Notes under the pieces: generated by a model
The model's database searches: none
Seen by the model: the letters and a program-made list of their open reading frames with translations, nothing else
Told to the model about the DNA's origin: nothing
NCBI RefSeq assembly: GCF_001017435.1
Contig: NZ_CP011371.1
Location: 806,001 to 870,000 of the forward strand
Reading direction: 5' to 3'
From: Caldimonas brevitalea
GTDB taxonomy: Bacteria > Pseudomonadota > Gammaproteobacteria > Burkholderiales > Burkholderiaceae_C
Length of the DNA stretch: 64,000 nt
Made by a program: the position numbers and the translations under genes
Part shown: one piece after another, positions 44,663 through 54,221 of the stretch
How the letters are laid out: the number at the start of each line of letters is the position of its first letter
Position numbering within the stretch: the first letter of the stretch is position 1

Positions 44663-45498
44663 GCCGCCATCGCTTCCCCGAGGTGGACCGGCGCTTCCGG
44701 TGCCCAGGTCGGATTGAAGCGCAGTGGTGCGCCCGGAAACAGCATCACGACCGTGGAGCCGAGCAGGAAGCGGCCCATCTCCTCGCCTTGCTTCAGGTGC
44801 ACCGGCCGGTCGCGATAGGTCCACTCGCGCACCTGCCCGACGCGCGGCGGGTTGACCACGCCGTGCCAGACCGTGGCCATGCTGCCCACGATGGTGGCAC
44901 CGACCAGGACCAGCACGAAGGGGCCGCGCGGGCCGTCGAACACGCACACCACCCGCTCGTTGCGGGCGAACAGGCCCGGCACGCCGCGCGCCGTGGCCGG
45001 ATTGACCGAGAACAAGTCGCCCGGCACATAGATCATGCGTTGCAGCGTGCCGTCGCACGGCATGTGGATGCGGTGGTAGTCGCGCGGGCTGAGGTAGAGG
45101 GTGGCGAAACTGCCGTTCTCGAACAAGCCGGCCAGCGTCGCATCGCCGCCGACCAGCGCCTGCGTCGTGTAGTGGTGGCCCTTGGCCTGGAAGATGCGAT
45201 CGCGCTCGATGGCGCCGAACTGGCTCAGCGCACCGTCGACCGGGCACACCAGATCGGCGGCGGCGATCGGCCGCGCCCCCGGCTTCAAGGGCCGCGTGAA
45301 GAACTCGTTGAAGCTGCGGTAGCTGCCGGGGTCGGGGTTGGCAGCCTCGCTCATGTTGACGCCGTAGCGCCGCACGAACCGTTCGATCAGCACGCGTGTC
45401 AGCGCGCCGGCCTCGGCCGACGCGACACGCCCGGCAAAAGCGGTCAGCGCCTGCTTGGGCAACAGGTATTGAGACAGGATGGTGAGGCGGTCGAACAC
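44650..45498 (-). CDS. psd: Phosphatidylserine decarboxylase
   Basis: 282 residues from a GTG start that aligns with the family start (FDRLTILSQYLLPKQALT). It decarboxylates phosphatidylserine to phosphatidylethanolamine at the inner membrane. The self-cleavage motif LGST is at 246-249, S248 forming the pyruvoyl group; catalytic D88 and H142/H145 (DYHRIHMP) are present. A ribosome site is not obvious, so the start is by homology. The upstream neighbour is the chemoreceptor gene. Confidence 0.92.
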   Translation of the reverse strand: MFDRLTILSQYLLPKQALTAFAGRVASAEAGALTRVLIERFVRRYGVNMSEAANPDPGSYRSFNEFFTRPLKPGARPIAAADLVCPVDGALSQFGAIERDRIFQAKGHHYTTQALVGGDATLAGLFENGSFATLYLSPRDYHRIHMPCDGTLQRMIYVPGDLFSVNPATARGVPGLFARNERVVCVFDGPRGPFVLVLVGATIVGSMATVWHGVVNPPRVGQVREWTYRDRPVHLKQGEEMGRFLLGSTVVMLFPGAPLRFNPTWAPEAPVHLGEAMAAWGG

Positions 45499-45557
45499 GG
45501 CGCGCAGCGGTAGTGGTGCTGGCGCGACAGTGTATAGGCCCGGCCGCCCCTGCGGCG

Positions 45558-46955
45558 TCAGCCGCGCGCCGACTCGGCCGGCGCGTGCGCCGGTGCGAGC
45601 CCGAGTTCGCGCAGCAGCGTCGCCACCTGTTCGGCCAGTTGCTGCTGGCCGCTCGCGGCCTGGTCGAGCGCCGCCAGCGAGCGGCTGGTGGTCTCGATGT
45701 CGTCGGCAATGCGGCGGAATGCGCCGGTGGCCTGCTTCGACGCCTCGGTGCACGGTGCGACGCGCTTGACCGACTCGATGATCAAGCGGCTGCTCTGGCT
45801 GGCCGCCAACGACGACCGCTCGGCCAGCTTGCGCAGTTCCTCGGCAACGCCCGTGAATCCGGGTGCGTGTTGGCCGGCGCGCACCGACTCGAGTGCGGCG
45901 GTGAAGGCGAGCAGATGGGTCTGGCTGGCGATGTCGCCGATCAACCGCACGATCTCGCCCATCTCGTCCGACGACTTCTCGATCTGCGCGATGGCGTCGA
46001 TCGATTGCGCCAGCGTGCGCGAGCCCACTTCGGCTTCCGTCAGGCTGCCCTGCACCGCGGCACCGGCGTCGCGGCTGACCGTGGCGATGTCGCCGATGGA
46101 GGCGAGCAGCCGGGCCAGCGGCGCCGTCAGCGCGGCAAAACGTTCGCGCTGCCGCAGCTCCTGCTCGACGGCGGCGGTCACATCGGTGGCGAACAACACC
46201 ACCTTGGTCGGCTTGCCGTCGGTGCCGAGCACCGGGCTGTAGGTGGTCTGCAGCCAGACCTCATGGCCGTGCTTGGCCTTGGCGGCATGGCGGCCCGTGT
46301 CGGACTCGCCGCGCCCCAGCTTGCTCCACAGGTCGGCATAGGCGCGCGACGTGACGTAGGCGCTCGGGCACAGCATGCCGTGATGCTGCCCGACCACCTC
46401 GCGCAGGCCGTAGCCCAGCAGCGACAGGAAACGGTCGTTGGCGGCGATCACGTTGCCGGCGAGGTTGAACTCGGCGATGGCGACCGAGCGCTCCAGCGCG
46501 TCGAGCTTGCCGCGCAGTTCGGCGGTCAGCAGCTTGTTGACGGTCACGTCGGTGGCCAGCATCACCACCTTGCAGGGCCGGCCGGCGTTATCCAGCACCG
46601 GGCTGTAGGTGGCCTGCAGCCATACCTCGCGACCGTTCTTGGCGAGGTGCGGGTACTCGCCGGTGTCCGCTTCGCCGCGCCCCAGCTTTTGCCAGAAGCG
46701 CTGATAGGCCTCGCTGCGAGCGAAGGCGTCGTCGCACAGCAGTCGGTGCGAGCGGCCCAGCAGTTCATCGAGCGGGTAGCCGACGCTCTGCAGGAAGTTT
46801 TCGTTGGCGGCCAGGATGGTGCCTTGCAGGTCGAACTCGACCAGGGCCTGGGCCCGGGCGACGGCCGACCAGGCGGCAGCTGCGTCGAACGGGGTGGCGT
46901 GTTGCTCGGCAGCCTGTTGCACGGCAGCGGCTTCGGCAGCGTGAGGTGCGTTCAT
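45558..46955 (-). CDS. Cytoplasmic PAS-PAS methyl-accepting chemotaxis protein with divergent tip
   Basis: 465 residues, no membrane segments. PAS domains lie at about 30-140 and 150-265, each ending in the DVT motif and carrying the LGRGE(A/S)DTG loop that suggests a duplication. A short signalling domain (about 275-450) has IGDIASQTHLLAFTAALESVRAGQHAPGFTGVAEELRKLAERSS in place of the canonical QTNLLALNAAIEAARAGE...GFAVVAxEVRxLA. Several tip residues that bind CheA and CheW are altered and the adaptation region is brief. It may still signal or act as a dominant scaffold. Confidence 0.88.
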   Translation of the reverse strand: MNAPHAAEAAAVQQAAEQHATPFDAAAAWSAVARAQALVEFDLQGTILAANENFLQSVGYPLDELLGRSHRLLCDDAFARSEAYQRFWQKLGRGEADTGEYPHLAKNGREVWLQATYSPVLDNAGRPCKVVMLATDVTVNKLLTAELRGKLDALERSVAIAEFNLAGNVIAANDRFLSLLGYGLREVVGQHHGMLCPSAYVTSRAYADLWSKLGRGESDTGRHAAKAKHGHEVWLQTTYSPVLGTDGKPTKVVLFATDVTAAVEQELRQRERFAALTAPLARLLASIGDIATVSRDAGAAVQGSLTEAEVGSRTLAQSIDAIAQIEKSSDEMGEIVRLIGDIASQTHLLAFTAALESVRAGQHAPGFTGVAEELRKLAERSSLAASQSSRLIIESVKRVAPCTEASKQATGAFRRIADDIETTSRSLAALDQAASGQQQLAEQVATLLRELGLAPAHAPAESARG

Positions 46956-47232
46956 CGGGTGTATGCGGGAGTGGGAGGTGAGGGCGGGTCGGTCGGCACC
47001 CGACGGTGGGCGGCGACGTGGGGGGTGGCGCCGATCGAAGTTCGGTCGCCGCGGAATACATCGGCCGCCAGTGTGCGACCGGGGCCGGCGTACCCCGGTC
47101 GGAATTTGCTCGGCCGGGGTTACGAGAATCGCTTACGGCCTGAGACCGGTGGCCCGTTGGCCGAGACGTGACAGGGCCGGGGGTGTTGCACACAATCGGC
47201 TCAGCTTCACGCCTTCGTCATCGCATCCATTC

Positions 47233-47745
47233 ATGTCCACCTCCGCCACCCCCACAGGCCGCCACGAGCGCGCCGCCGAGCTGATCCAAGCGTTGCAACT
47301 GCAGCCGCATCCCGAAGGCGGGCACTACCGGGAGGTGTTCCGCTCCGAGCGTGAGGTCATGCCCGGCGATGGCCGTGCGGCCCGGTCGGCCCTGACGACG
47401 ATCGACTTCCTGCTGACGCAGGGCCAGTTCAGCGCCTGGCATCGCGTGCTGTCGGACGAGGTGTGGCATCTGCTCGAAGGCGGGCCGTTGCGGTTGTGGC
47501 TGATGTCGCCGACAGGGGACCGGATCGAAGCGGTCGAACTGACCGCGGCGACAGCGAGGCGCGCCCCGCGCCACGTCGTGCCCGCCGGCTGGTGGCAGGC
47601 GGCCGAGCCGTTGGGGCCTTATGCCTATGCCGGCGCCACGGTCGGGCCGGGTTTCGATTTCGCGGACTTTTCCTTCTTGCGAGCCGATGCGGCGGGCACG
47701 AAGGCACTGCGACAGCTGCGCGCGGAACTGGTGCGGCTGCTGTGA
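47233..47745 (+). CDS. Cupin domain protein, DUF985-type
   Basis: 170 residues. Motifs PHPEGGHYREVFRS, TTIDFLLTQGQFSAWHRVLSDEVWHLLEGGPL and RHVVPAGWWQAAEP fit the cupin_5 (DUF985) family. Its members bind small ligands; no enzymatic role is settled. A perfect 34-base palindrome follows the gene. The ATG was chosen as the nearest to the fold. Confidence 0.85.
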   Translation: MSTSATPTGRHERAAELIQALQLQPHPEGGHYREVFRSEREVMPGDGRAARSALTTIDFLLTQGQFSAWHRVLSDEVWHLLEGGPLRLWLMSPTGDRIEAVELTAATARRAPRHVVPAGWWQAAEPLGPYAYAGATVGPGFDFADFSFLRADAAGTKALRQLRAELVRLL

Positions 47746-47757
47746 GCTGAACAGCGC

Positions 47758-47791
47758 CGACAGCGGCTACGGGATCCCGTAGCCGCTGTCG
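47758..47791. terminator. Perfect 34-base palindrome after the cupin gene
   Basis: Positions 47758-47791 are fully self-complementary with the centre at GGGATCCC, starting 13 bases after the cupin stop. There is no T-run. It would form a very stable hairpin; as a DNA palindrome it may extrude a cruciform. Confidence 0.6.
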
Positions 47792-47954
47792 CGCCGCCGA
47801 GACGCCGACCATCGCGCCCGGCCGCAGCCGGCCTGGGAGGGGCGAAACGATTTACATGTATTTGCACAGACCTTTCATAACTTCACTTCTCTTTTGAGAT
47901 GCTCGCGCCGCGGCGAAGGTGCCGCAGTCCACACAAACATCCAGGAGAGAAATC

Positions 47955-50627
47955 ATGAACTCGAGCAGCTTTGTGAGCGCCGGTCGGCGCCGCATGGCGA
48001 GAAGGCAGGGCGCGATGGCGAAGGGCGCCCGTTGGTCGTGCAGCCGCACGGCCGTTGCATTGGCGGTGCAGGCCGCTTGTTTCGTCAGCCCGGTGATCGC
48101 GGCCGACACGGTCTGGACCGGCGGCGCCGGCCCTGCCCAGCCCTACTGGGACCTGGGCGCCAACTGGTCGGCGGGCGCGCCGACCTTGCCGGCCGGCAAG
48201 ACCGGCCTGGGGGCCTACAACACCGAACTGCGCAGCGGCAGCTACGACGTCGGCGTGCTGAGCGGCACCGGCACCCTCGCGCTCACCGGCGGCTTGTTGC
48301 GGCTGCACGGTGAGGGCTCGACCTTGGGGCACCTCGATTTCCGCGGCGGTGAATTGCGCGGCGCCGGTTCTCTGACCGTGCAGACCTTGAACTGGAGCGG
48401 TGGCGCGTTCGAGGACCAGGACCAGGCGTCCGGCAATCGCAGCCCCAGCCTGACGGTGCAGCGCGCCGCCAAGTTGAGCGGCTCGCTCTGGTTCGGCAAC
48501 GGCAACCAGATCCAGCTCAATGGCCGCACCGACTGGCTGGACGGCAAGTCGTCGTTCAACGGCTATGGGGACGTGCGGGTTGGCGCCTCGGGCGAGTTCG
48601 TCGACCATGCCGACACCGCCCAGCACGACTTCGGTATCACCGGCGGCTTCGTCAACGATGGCAAATACGTCAAGACCGGGCGGGGGCATACGAGCTTCGA
48701 CGGCGTGGGCGGCGCCTCCTTCCTCAACAACGGCCAGTTCCTGCTGCAGCAGGGCAGCGTGGGCTTCAGCCTGAGCCCGGCCGACGGTTCGTGGCGCAAC
48801 GCCGGGGTGGTCGACATCGGCTCCGGCACGCGCATGTCGGTGTACCTCGAGCGTTTCAACTCGGCGTCCAACAGCGGCACGGTGCGGGTGCGAGACGGTG
48901 GCGAGTTCGCGCTGGACACGTGGATCAGCAGCAACCTCCAGAGTACTGGCGAGTGGATCGTCGACCAGGGCGGGCGGCTCAACTTCAAGGGCGAATGGGG
49001 CGAGGACCCGTGGGGCGGTGCCTACCACTTCGACAGCTTCGCCGGCCGTGGCATCCAGAACGACGGTGTGGTGGTGTTCAGCGGCAATGGCGCCAGGTTC
49101 GCCGCGGGCACGACCATCACCGGCAGCGGCCGGGTCGAAGTGCTGGACGGTGGTTATCTGCGGCTCGAGGGCGACCAGAGCTTCGGCGCGCTGCGGGTCG
49201 ACTTGTGGCGCGAATGGGAAGGCGGGCCCAACGAGCACAGCTCGGTCTCGGTCGGTGGCAAGTTGGTGCTGGCGTCACTGGACTGGGCCCAGGGTCTCCT
49301 GCACGCCGGTGGCGGCGTCACGGTCAACGGCGACGCGCGCCTGAGCGGCGGTGCGGTCCGGGAAGTCGAGGGGCCGGACGGCGCGATCAACTACGAGTAT
49401 GACAAGCGGTTGACGAGCAACTTCACCTTCGGCGGCCGCACCACGTGGGAAGGCGGCGCCGATATCACCGGGCCGGGGTCCATCCGCGTCGCCTCGACCG
49501 GGGTGTTCCGCGACCAGGCGGCCGTGCGCGCGAACAGTGTCCAGCGTATCGCGCTCGACGGCGGTTTCCACAATGACGGCACCTACCTGAAAACGAGCGC
49601 CGGTCGCACCATGATGGACAGCGCGTTCGTGAACAAGGGCACGGTGCGGGTCGAGAACGGCACGCTGACCTTCGTCAAGGCGCTCGACAACCAGGGCACA
49701 CTCGCCGCCGTGAACGGCCGCATCGTCGTCCACGGCCCGCTGGCGCAGATCAAGCACTCGCCCGGCCACCCCGCGCCGAACCAGACCGAGCTGACCGGTG
49801 GCACCCTCGAGGCCGATCGTGGCACGATCGTGCTGCACTTCGACCCATCGGTCTCGGGCAATGCGCAATGGCGGCCCGGCATCCACGTCAACTCCGGCAG
49901 CCTGGTGCTCAAGGGCGCGAACGCCCGCATCGCCACCGTCTGGTTGGGCGAGGAGGTCGATGCGTTGCAGACCCTGGAGCACAACAAGGGCCAACTGAGT
50001 GTGCTCGAGGGCGCGCAGCTGAAGGTCGACGCCAGCCTCGACAACGACGGGCGGATCGAGGTGGGGCTGGGCAGCGTGCTGGAGGTGACCTATGGCTACA
50101 CGCAGGGGAACTCCGGGCAGACCTGGGTCGCCGGCGAAATGCACGCCAGGGACTTCTGGTTCAGCGGCGGGCTGCTCGGCGCAGGGCTGGAAGGCGCGAT
50201 CGGGACCGCAGAGCTGTTCGGCAGCCGGCTGTCCTTGAGCGACGGCGCGCGGCTCGACGTGGACATCGGCGGCCTCGACCGATTCGACCGCTTCCTGCTG
50301 GACGGTGAGCTGGCGCTGAACGGCGGTGTGCTGGTGGCGGAATTCGGCGCAGGCGATGCGGCGGCGGGCACTTACCGCCTTGTCGACGCAGCGGGCGGCG
50401 TGACCGGCACCTTCGGCGAGCTGGTGACCAACCTCGACCAGAGCCGCTACGGCTGGAGCCTCGTCTACGGCGACACCTACGTCGACCTCAGCATCGTCGA
50501 AATCGCCGCCGCACCGGTGCCGGAACCCGAGACCTACGCACTGATGGGCCTCGGCCTGGCCGGTGTGGTGGCGTGGTCACGGCGGCGTGCCGCGCGTCAG
50601 GCGCTGCCGCAAGGCGGGAAGGCCTGA
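47955..50627 (+). CDS. Large PEP-CTERM surface protein with beta-helix-like repeats
   Basis: 890 residues, ATG behind CAGGAGAG. A signal peptide ends near PVIAADTVW. The body alternates short glycine/asparagine-rich strands (LSGTGTLALTGG, GHLDFRGGELRG, SGGLLGAGLEG) resembling autotransporter passenger or beta-helix repeats, with little charge bias. The C-terminus has PVPEPETYALMGLGLAGVVAWSRRR, the PEP-CTERM signal. It is probably an exported adhesin or matrix protein anchored by the exosortase system. A hairpin follows at 50638-50658. Confidence 0.86.
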   Translation: MNSSSFVSAGRRRMARRQGAMAKGARWSCSRTAVALAVQAACFVSPVIAADTVWTGGAGPAQPYWDLGANWSAGAPTLPAGKTGLGAYNTELRSGSYDVGVLSGTGTLALTGGLLRLHGEGSTLGHLDFRGGELRGAGSLTVQTLNWSGGAFEDQDQASGNRSPSLTVQRAAKLSGSLWFGNGNQIQLNGRTDWLDGKSSFNGYGDVRVGASGEFVDHADTAQHDFGITGGFVNDGKYVKTGRGHTSFDGVGGASFLNNGQFLLQQGSVGFSLSPADGSWRNAGVVDIGSGTRMSVYLERFNSASNSGTVRVRDGGEFALDTWISSNLQSTGEWIVDQGGRLNFKGEWGEDPWGGAYHFDSFAGRGIQNDGVVVFSGNGARFAAGTTITGSGRVEVLDGGYLRLEGDQSFGALRVDLWREWEGGPNEHSSVSVGGKLVLASLDWAQGLLHAGGGVTVNGDARLSGGAVREVEGPDGAINYEYDKRLTSNFTFGGRTTWEGGADITGPGSIRVASTGVFRDQAAVRANSVQRIALDGGFHNDGTYLKTSAGRTMMDSAFVNKGTVRVENGTLTFVKALDNQGTLAAVNGRIVVHGPLAQIKHSPGHPAPNQTELTGGTLEADRGTIVLHFDPSVSGNAQWRPGIHVNSGSLVLKGANARIATVWLGEEVDALQTLEHNKGQLSVLEGAQLKVDASLDNDGRIEVGLGSVLEVTYGYTQGNSGQTWVAGEMHARDFWFSGGLLGAGLEGAIGTAELFGSRLSLSDGARLDVDIGGLDRFDRFLLDGELALNGGVLVAEFGAGDAAAGTYRLVDAAGGVTGTFGELVTNLDQSRYGWSLVYGDTYVDLSIVEIAAAPVPEPETYALMGLGLAGVVAWSRRRAARQALPQGGKA

Positions 50628-50637
50628 GTCGGGCCGG

Positions 50638-50658
50638 GCGCCCCGCACGTCGGGGCGC
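50638..50658. terminator. Hairpin GCGCCCCG/CGGGGCGC after the PEP-CTERM gene
   Basis: 8-base arms at 50638-50645 and 50651-50658, loop of 5 bases, starting 11 bases after the stop. No U tail, so it may be a rho-assisting or mRNA-stabilising stem. Confidence 0.5.
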
Positions 50659-50691
50659 TCGAAGGGGCGGCGGCGCGGGCCGCCGCCCGTG

Positions 50692-50874
50692 TCAGCGCTG
50701 GTTGCTCTCGAGCGAGACCTTGAACCCGAGTTGCGCAAACCAGTGCATCCAGCGTTCGGCGTGGCCCTTGTCAGGATGCCAGGGGCCGGCAGCCGATGGA
50801 CGGATACGGTAGACGCGATCTTCGATGAACACGACGCGCCACAGTTGAACGGTGCGGTGGACGTTGGTTGCCAT
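50692..50874 (-). CDS. Small hypothetical protein, 60 residues
   Basis: Aromatic-rich and balanced in composition (VQLWRVVFIEDRVYRIRP, ERWMHWFAQLGFKVS), unlike shadow frames, which are Arg/Pro/Gly-biased here. No signal peptide. Start ATG at 50874, with another ATG five codons upstream. No family recognised. Confidence 0.5.
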   Translation of the reverse strand: MATNVHRTVQLWRVVFIEDRVYRIRPSAAGPWHPDKGHAERWMHWFAQLGFKVSLESNQR

Positions 50875-51041
50875 GGCGGGCACGGGCACAAAACACGAAT
50901 GGATGCGGCAGCCCGTCGCGCCGTCGCGATCCGACGTCTGCTGCAGGTTGCCGGGCAGCAGGATAGCCGAGGCCGCCCTCCTGCACCTGCGAACAATTCC
51001 TCAGCTTCGGGCCCGACGCCCTGCCGGCCACACCCGGCGTG

Positions 51042-52247
51042 TCACGCCGCATCCCCCGCGCGGCACAGCGCGCGCACCAGGTCGGACTGGGTGATGATGC
51101 CCACCAGTTTTTCCTTGTCGCCGAGGATGGGAATGTGGTGGTGGCCGGTGTCCGAGAACAGCGGCACCAGGTCGACGATGTGGCGCTCGGCGCTGGCGAC
51201 ACGCACCGTGCGGCTCATGATCTGGCCGACCACTTCCGGCTTGTTGCTGTGCACCGTGCGGCTCCAGCGGATCAGCGCGCGCAGCTTGCGGTCGAAGCCT
51301 TCGTGCAGGTCGAGGTCGGCTTCGCGCATGAAGTCGGCCAGCGTCACGATGCCGATCACGCGGAAGGCGCGGTCGACCACCGGCAAGGCCTTGATGCGGT
51401 GCTGCCTCAGCAGCGCCCACGCGTCCTGTAGAGGCGTGCCGTATTCCGCCGTCACCAGGTCCCGCGACATGATGTCGGCGCAGCGGATGTCGGCCAGCTT
51501 GCGCCGATAGGCGTGCAACTCCGCCTGCTCGATCAGCGCCTGCAGATCGTCGCGGCTGACGTCGAGCACCTGGTTGTAGCGGGCCAGCACCGCGTTCAGG
51601 TCGCCTTCCGACACCCAGCTTTTCTCGGCGCCGCCCGCCGCCTTCGGCACCAGCTGCGGGTGCGGATAACGGCGCCCGGTGGCGCGGTTGTAGAAAACGC
51701 CCGCGAGGGCCAGCACGAGCGCATTGAGCAGCACCGGAAACAGCACGAAGCGGAAGTCCGTCTGGCCGGCCAGCACCGCCGTCAGGGCCGCCGCGCCGCC
51801 GGGCGGGTGCAGCGAGCGGGTCGCCAGCATCAGCGCGATGGCCAGCGCCACCGCCAGCGACAGTGCCAGCAGTGGCGCGGCGACCCAGCGCGCGCAAACC
51901 ACCCCGACCAAGGCCGACAGGGCGGTGCCGCCGACCACCGGCCACGGCTGCGCCATCGGGCTGTTGGGCACCCCGAACACGAGCACCGCGGTGGCCCCGA
52001 GGGGCGCGACCAGCCAGGGGCCCGGCGTGGCGCCGGACTGCAGCAGCAGCCCGAGCCACGCGGTGATCGCGATGCCGAGGCCGGCGCCACACACCACCCG
52101 CAGCCGCTCGGCGGTGTCGATCGCCAATGGCGCCGGCCACAGCGCGCGCAACCAGGCCCACAAGGGGCTGCTCGGGCCGGCGGGAGAAGGGGAGACGTCG
52201 CCGGCCTTGCGGTCGGCGTGGGCGTTGAGAGGAGAGGATCGGGACAT
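51042..52247 (-). CDS. HPP membrane protein with two CBS domains
   Basis: 401 residues. The N-terminal half has about four membrane segments with the signature HPP within RSLHPPGGAAALTAV. The C-terminal half carries two CBS domains (DIMSRDLVTAEYGTPLQDAWALLRQHRIKALPVVD and IMSRTVRVASAERHIVDLVPLF). HPP proteins are proposed nitrite or anion transport proteins; the CBS pair may sense adenine nucleotides. No nitrate or nitrite genes are adjacent. Confidence 0.88.
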   Translation of the reverse strand: MSRSSPLNAHADRKAGDVSPSPAGPSSPLWAWLRALWPAPLAIDTAERLRVVCGAGLGIAITAWLGLLLQSGATPGPWLVAPLGATAVLVFGVPNSPMAQPWPVVGGTALSALVGVVCARWVAAPLLALSLAVALAIALMLATRSLHPPGGAAALTAVLAGQTDFRFVLFPVLLNALVLALAGVFYNRATGRRYPHPQLVPKAAGGAEKSWVSEGDLNAVLARYNQVLDVSRDDLQALIEQAELHAYRRKLADIRCADIMSRDLVTAEYGTPLQDAWALLRQHRIKALPVVDRAFRVIGIVTLADFMREADLDLHEGFDRKLRALIRWSRTVHSNKPEVVGQIMSRTVRVASAERHIVDLVPLFSDTGHHHIPILGDKEKLVGIITQSDLVRALCRAGDAA

Positions 52248-52542
52248 GCGCAACGGAGACGACGGCGGGCCGGGCCCGCGACAGCAGCGCGCCCGGCGGC
52301 CGCCGGGGCGCAAACAAGCGAGCATAGCCGCTGTGCGCCACCCGTGCTGCCACGTAAGCGACCGGCCCCGCCACCGCGGAAAGCACCGGGATGCACGCCG
52401 GCCGCATTCGCCACTACGATGGCGCCGCACGCCACGGACACCCGGCCTGCTGCGACCCGACTCGCGGCCCGGTGTCCGCCCGCTCGGACTTCGCCGGTCA
52501 TGGCGACGCCCGCGCGTCGGCACGCCCATCAGGAGAACGAAG

Positions 52543-53745
52543 ATGACGATGCTGAAACCCGCCCTTGCCGCCGCGCTTGCGGTCCTGACTTTGGCCGCCT
52601 GCGGTGTGTCGCCGCCGCGGGGCGGCGCGTCCGACGACGCGCAGGCCCCCTCGACCTCGGTCTACAGCCGGTCCGAGAGCTGGTTGTGCCGGCCTGGCCG
52701 TCAGGACGCCTGCAGCGGCTTGCTCGACAGCACCACCCTGCTGCCCGGCGGCACGCAGCGCCGCGACGCCTGGCGGCCGGCGACCCTGCCGCCGATCGAC
52801 TGCTTTTTCATCTACCCGACCATCTCGTCCGACACCACGCCCAACAGCGACATGACGCCCGGGCCGGAGGAAGTTCGTGTGGTGCAGCAGCAGTTCGCGC
52901 GTTTCGGCTCGCAATGCCGCTTGTTCGCGCCCGTCTACCGCCAGGTCACGCTGGCAGCGCTGGCGGCGCGTGTCGCCGGGCGCGATGTGGGTGCCGACCC
53001 GCAACGGGCCTATCAGGATGTGGCCGGCGCCTGGCGGCACTACCTGGAGCACGACAACGGCGGCCGCGGCGTGGTGCTGATCGGCCATTCGCAAGGCGCG
53101 CGTCTGCTGGCCGAGCTGATCCAGCGCGAGATCGAGGGGCGACCGGTGCAAGCGCGCCTGGTGTCGGCCTTGCTGATCGGCAGCAATCTCGAAGTGGCGC
53201 GCGGCAGCGACACGGGGGGCACCTTCCGCACCTTGCCGTTGTGCCGCTCGGCGCGACAGACCGGCTGCGTGATCGCCTACGTCTCTTTCCGCGAAGACGC
53301 ACCGCCGCCGCCGGACAGCCGCTTCGGTCGTCCCTCGGCGCCGGGCCGCCAGGTGGCGTGCACCAACCCGGCCGGGTTGGGCGGCGGGCGCGGCGGCCTC
53401 GACGCTCATTTGCCGGCGCGCCCCGGGCTGCCGGGCCAGCCCGCGCCGCAGGGAGAGTGGGCCGCCGCGGCGCAGCAGGCCGGGACGCCCTTTCTGGCCG
53501 TGCCGGGCCTGTTGTCCGCACGTTGTGTGGACACCCCCGAGGCCTCGTATTTGGCGGTGCGCACCGAGCCTGCGGCAGGACGGCCGCGCGATCTACCGCT
53601 CGACTTTGTCGTCGGCGGGAAGCTGCTCAAGGACTGGGGCCTGCACCTGGTCGACGTGAACCTGGCCCTGGGCAACCTGGTCGACATCGTCGGACGCCAG
53701 GCGCAGGCCTATCGGGCGCAGCAGCCGCCGGTGCGCGGCCGATGA
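52543..53745 (+). CDS. DUF3089-type lipoprotein hydrolase
   Basis: 400 residues with a lipobox LTLAAC at residue 20, ATG behind AGGAG. Nucleophile elbow GHSQGARLL, PTISSDTTPNSDMTPGPEEV and FFIYPTI fit the DUF3089 alpha/beta hydrolase family. The catalytic Asp and His are less certain. A surface-anchored esterase or lipase is possible. It is divergent from the HPP gene. Confidence 0.84.
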   Translation: MTMLKPALAAALAVLTLAACGVSPPRGGASDDAQAPSTSVYSRSESWLCRPGRQDACSGLLDSTTLLPGGTQRRDAWRPATLPPIDCFFIYPTISSDTTPNSDMTPGPEEVRVVQQQFARFGSQCRLFAPVYRQVTLAALAARVAGRDVGADPQRAYQDVAGAWRHYLEHDNGGRGVVLIGHSQGARLLAELIQREIEGRPVQARLVSALLIGSNLEVARGSDTGGTFRTLPLCRSARQTGCVIAYVSFREDAPPPPDSRFGRPSAPGRQVACTNPAGLGGGRGGLDAHLPARPGLPGQPAPQGEWAAAAQQAGTPFLAVPGLLSARCVDTPEASYLAVRTEPAAGRPRDLPLDFVVGGKLLKDWGLHLVDVNLALGNLVDIVGRQAQAYRAQQPPVRGR

Positions 53746-54221
53746 ACCGGCGCGCCGGCATCCCGGCGCGGGCGCCCGAAGGCATGGCGTCAACCTGAAG
53801 CTGCATCGGTAAAGAGGATCGCCAGCGGTGACGGCCGGCGCTCGAACGCCCCGCGCCGGCAGGCACGCCGGTGCGGGGCGCCGTGCCGGCCTCGCCCTGC
53901 GGGCACCGCTCGGCTGCAGCCCTTCGCCTCGTCACAACAGATACGGCAGGGGACATGCCGCACGGCAGCCGGCGCATCATCGGGCTGCAAGGACAACAAG
54001 ACGCCGCCCGGCGCCCCGTGCCACGCCCTGCGGCGCCTGGCGCAGCCTGTCCTACGACCGTCCCGCCGGTGACCCTCCAACGCCCGCGCAGGACGACCTC
54101 CGAGTCGCTACCCGGGCGCTCGCCGTCTGTCTTGCCGCTGGCCGGTGACGACAGGCGACGGCGGCCGCGCGTCCCGCATCGGGACGCGGCCTTGCCACGG
54201 GTGACACAGCCTGGACTGAAC
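53746..54221. other. Intergenic region with no supported gene
   Basis: 476 bases. Several overlapping frames are open but their products are Arg/Pro-rich and lack ribosome sites. The promoter of the M15-like peptidase gene probably lies at the right end. Nothing else is seen. Confidence 0.45.
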
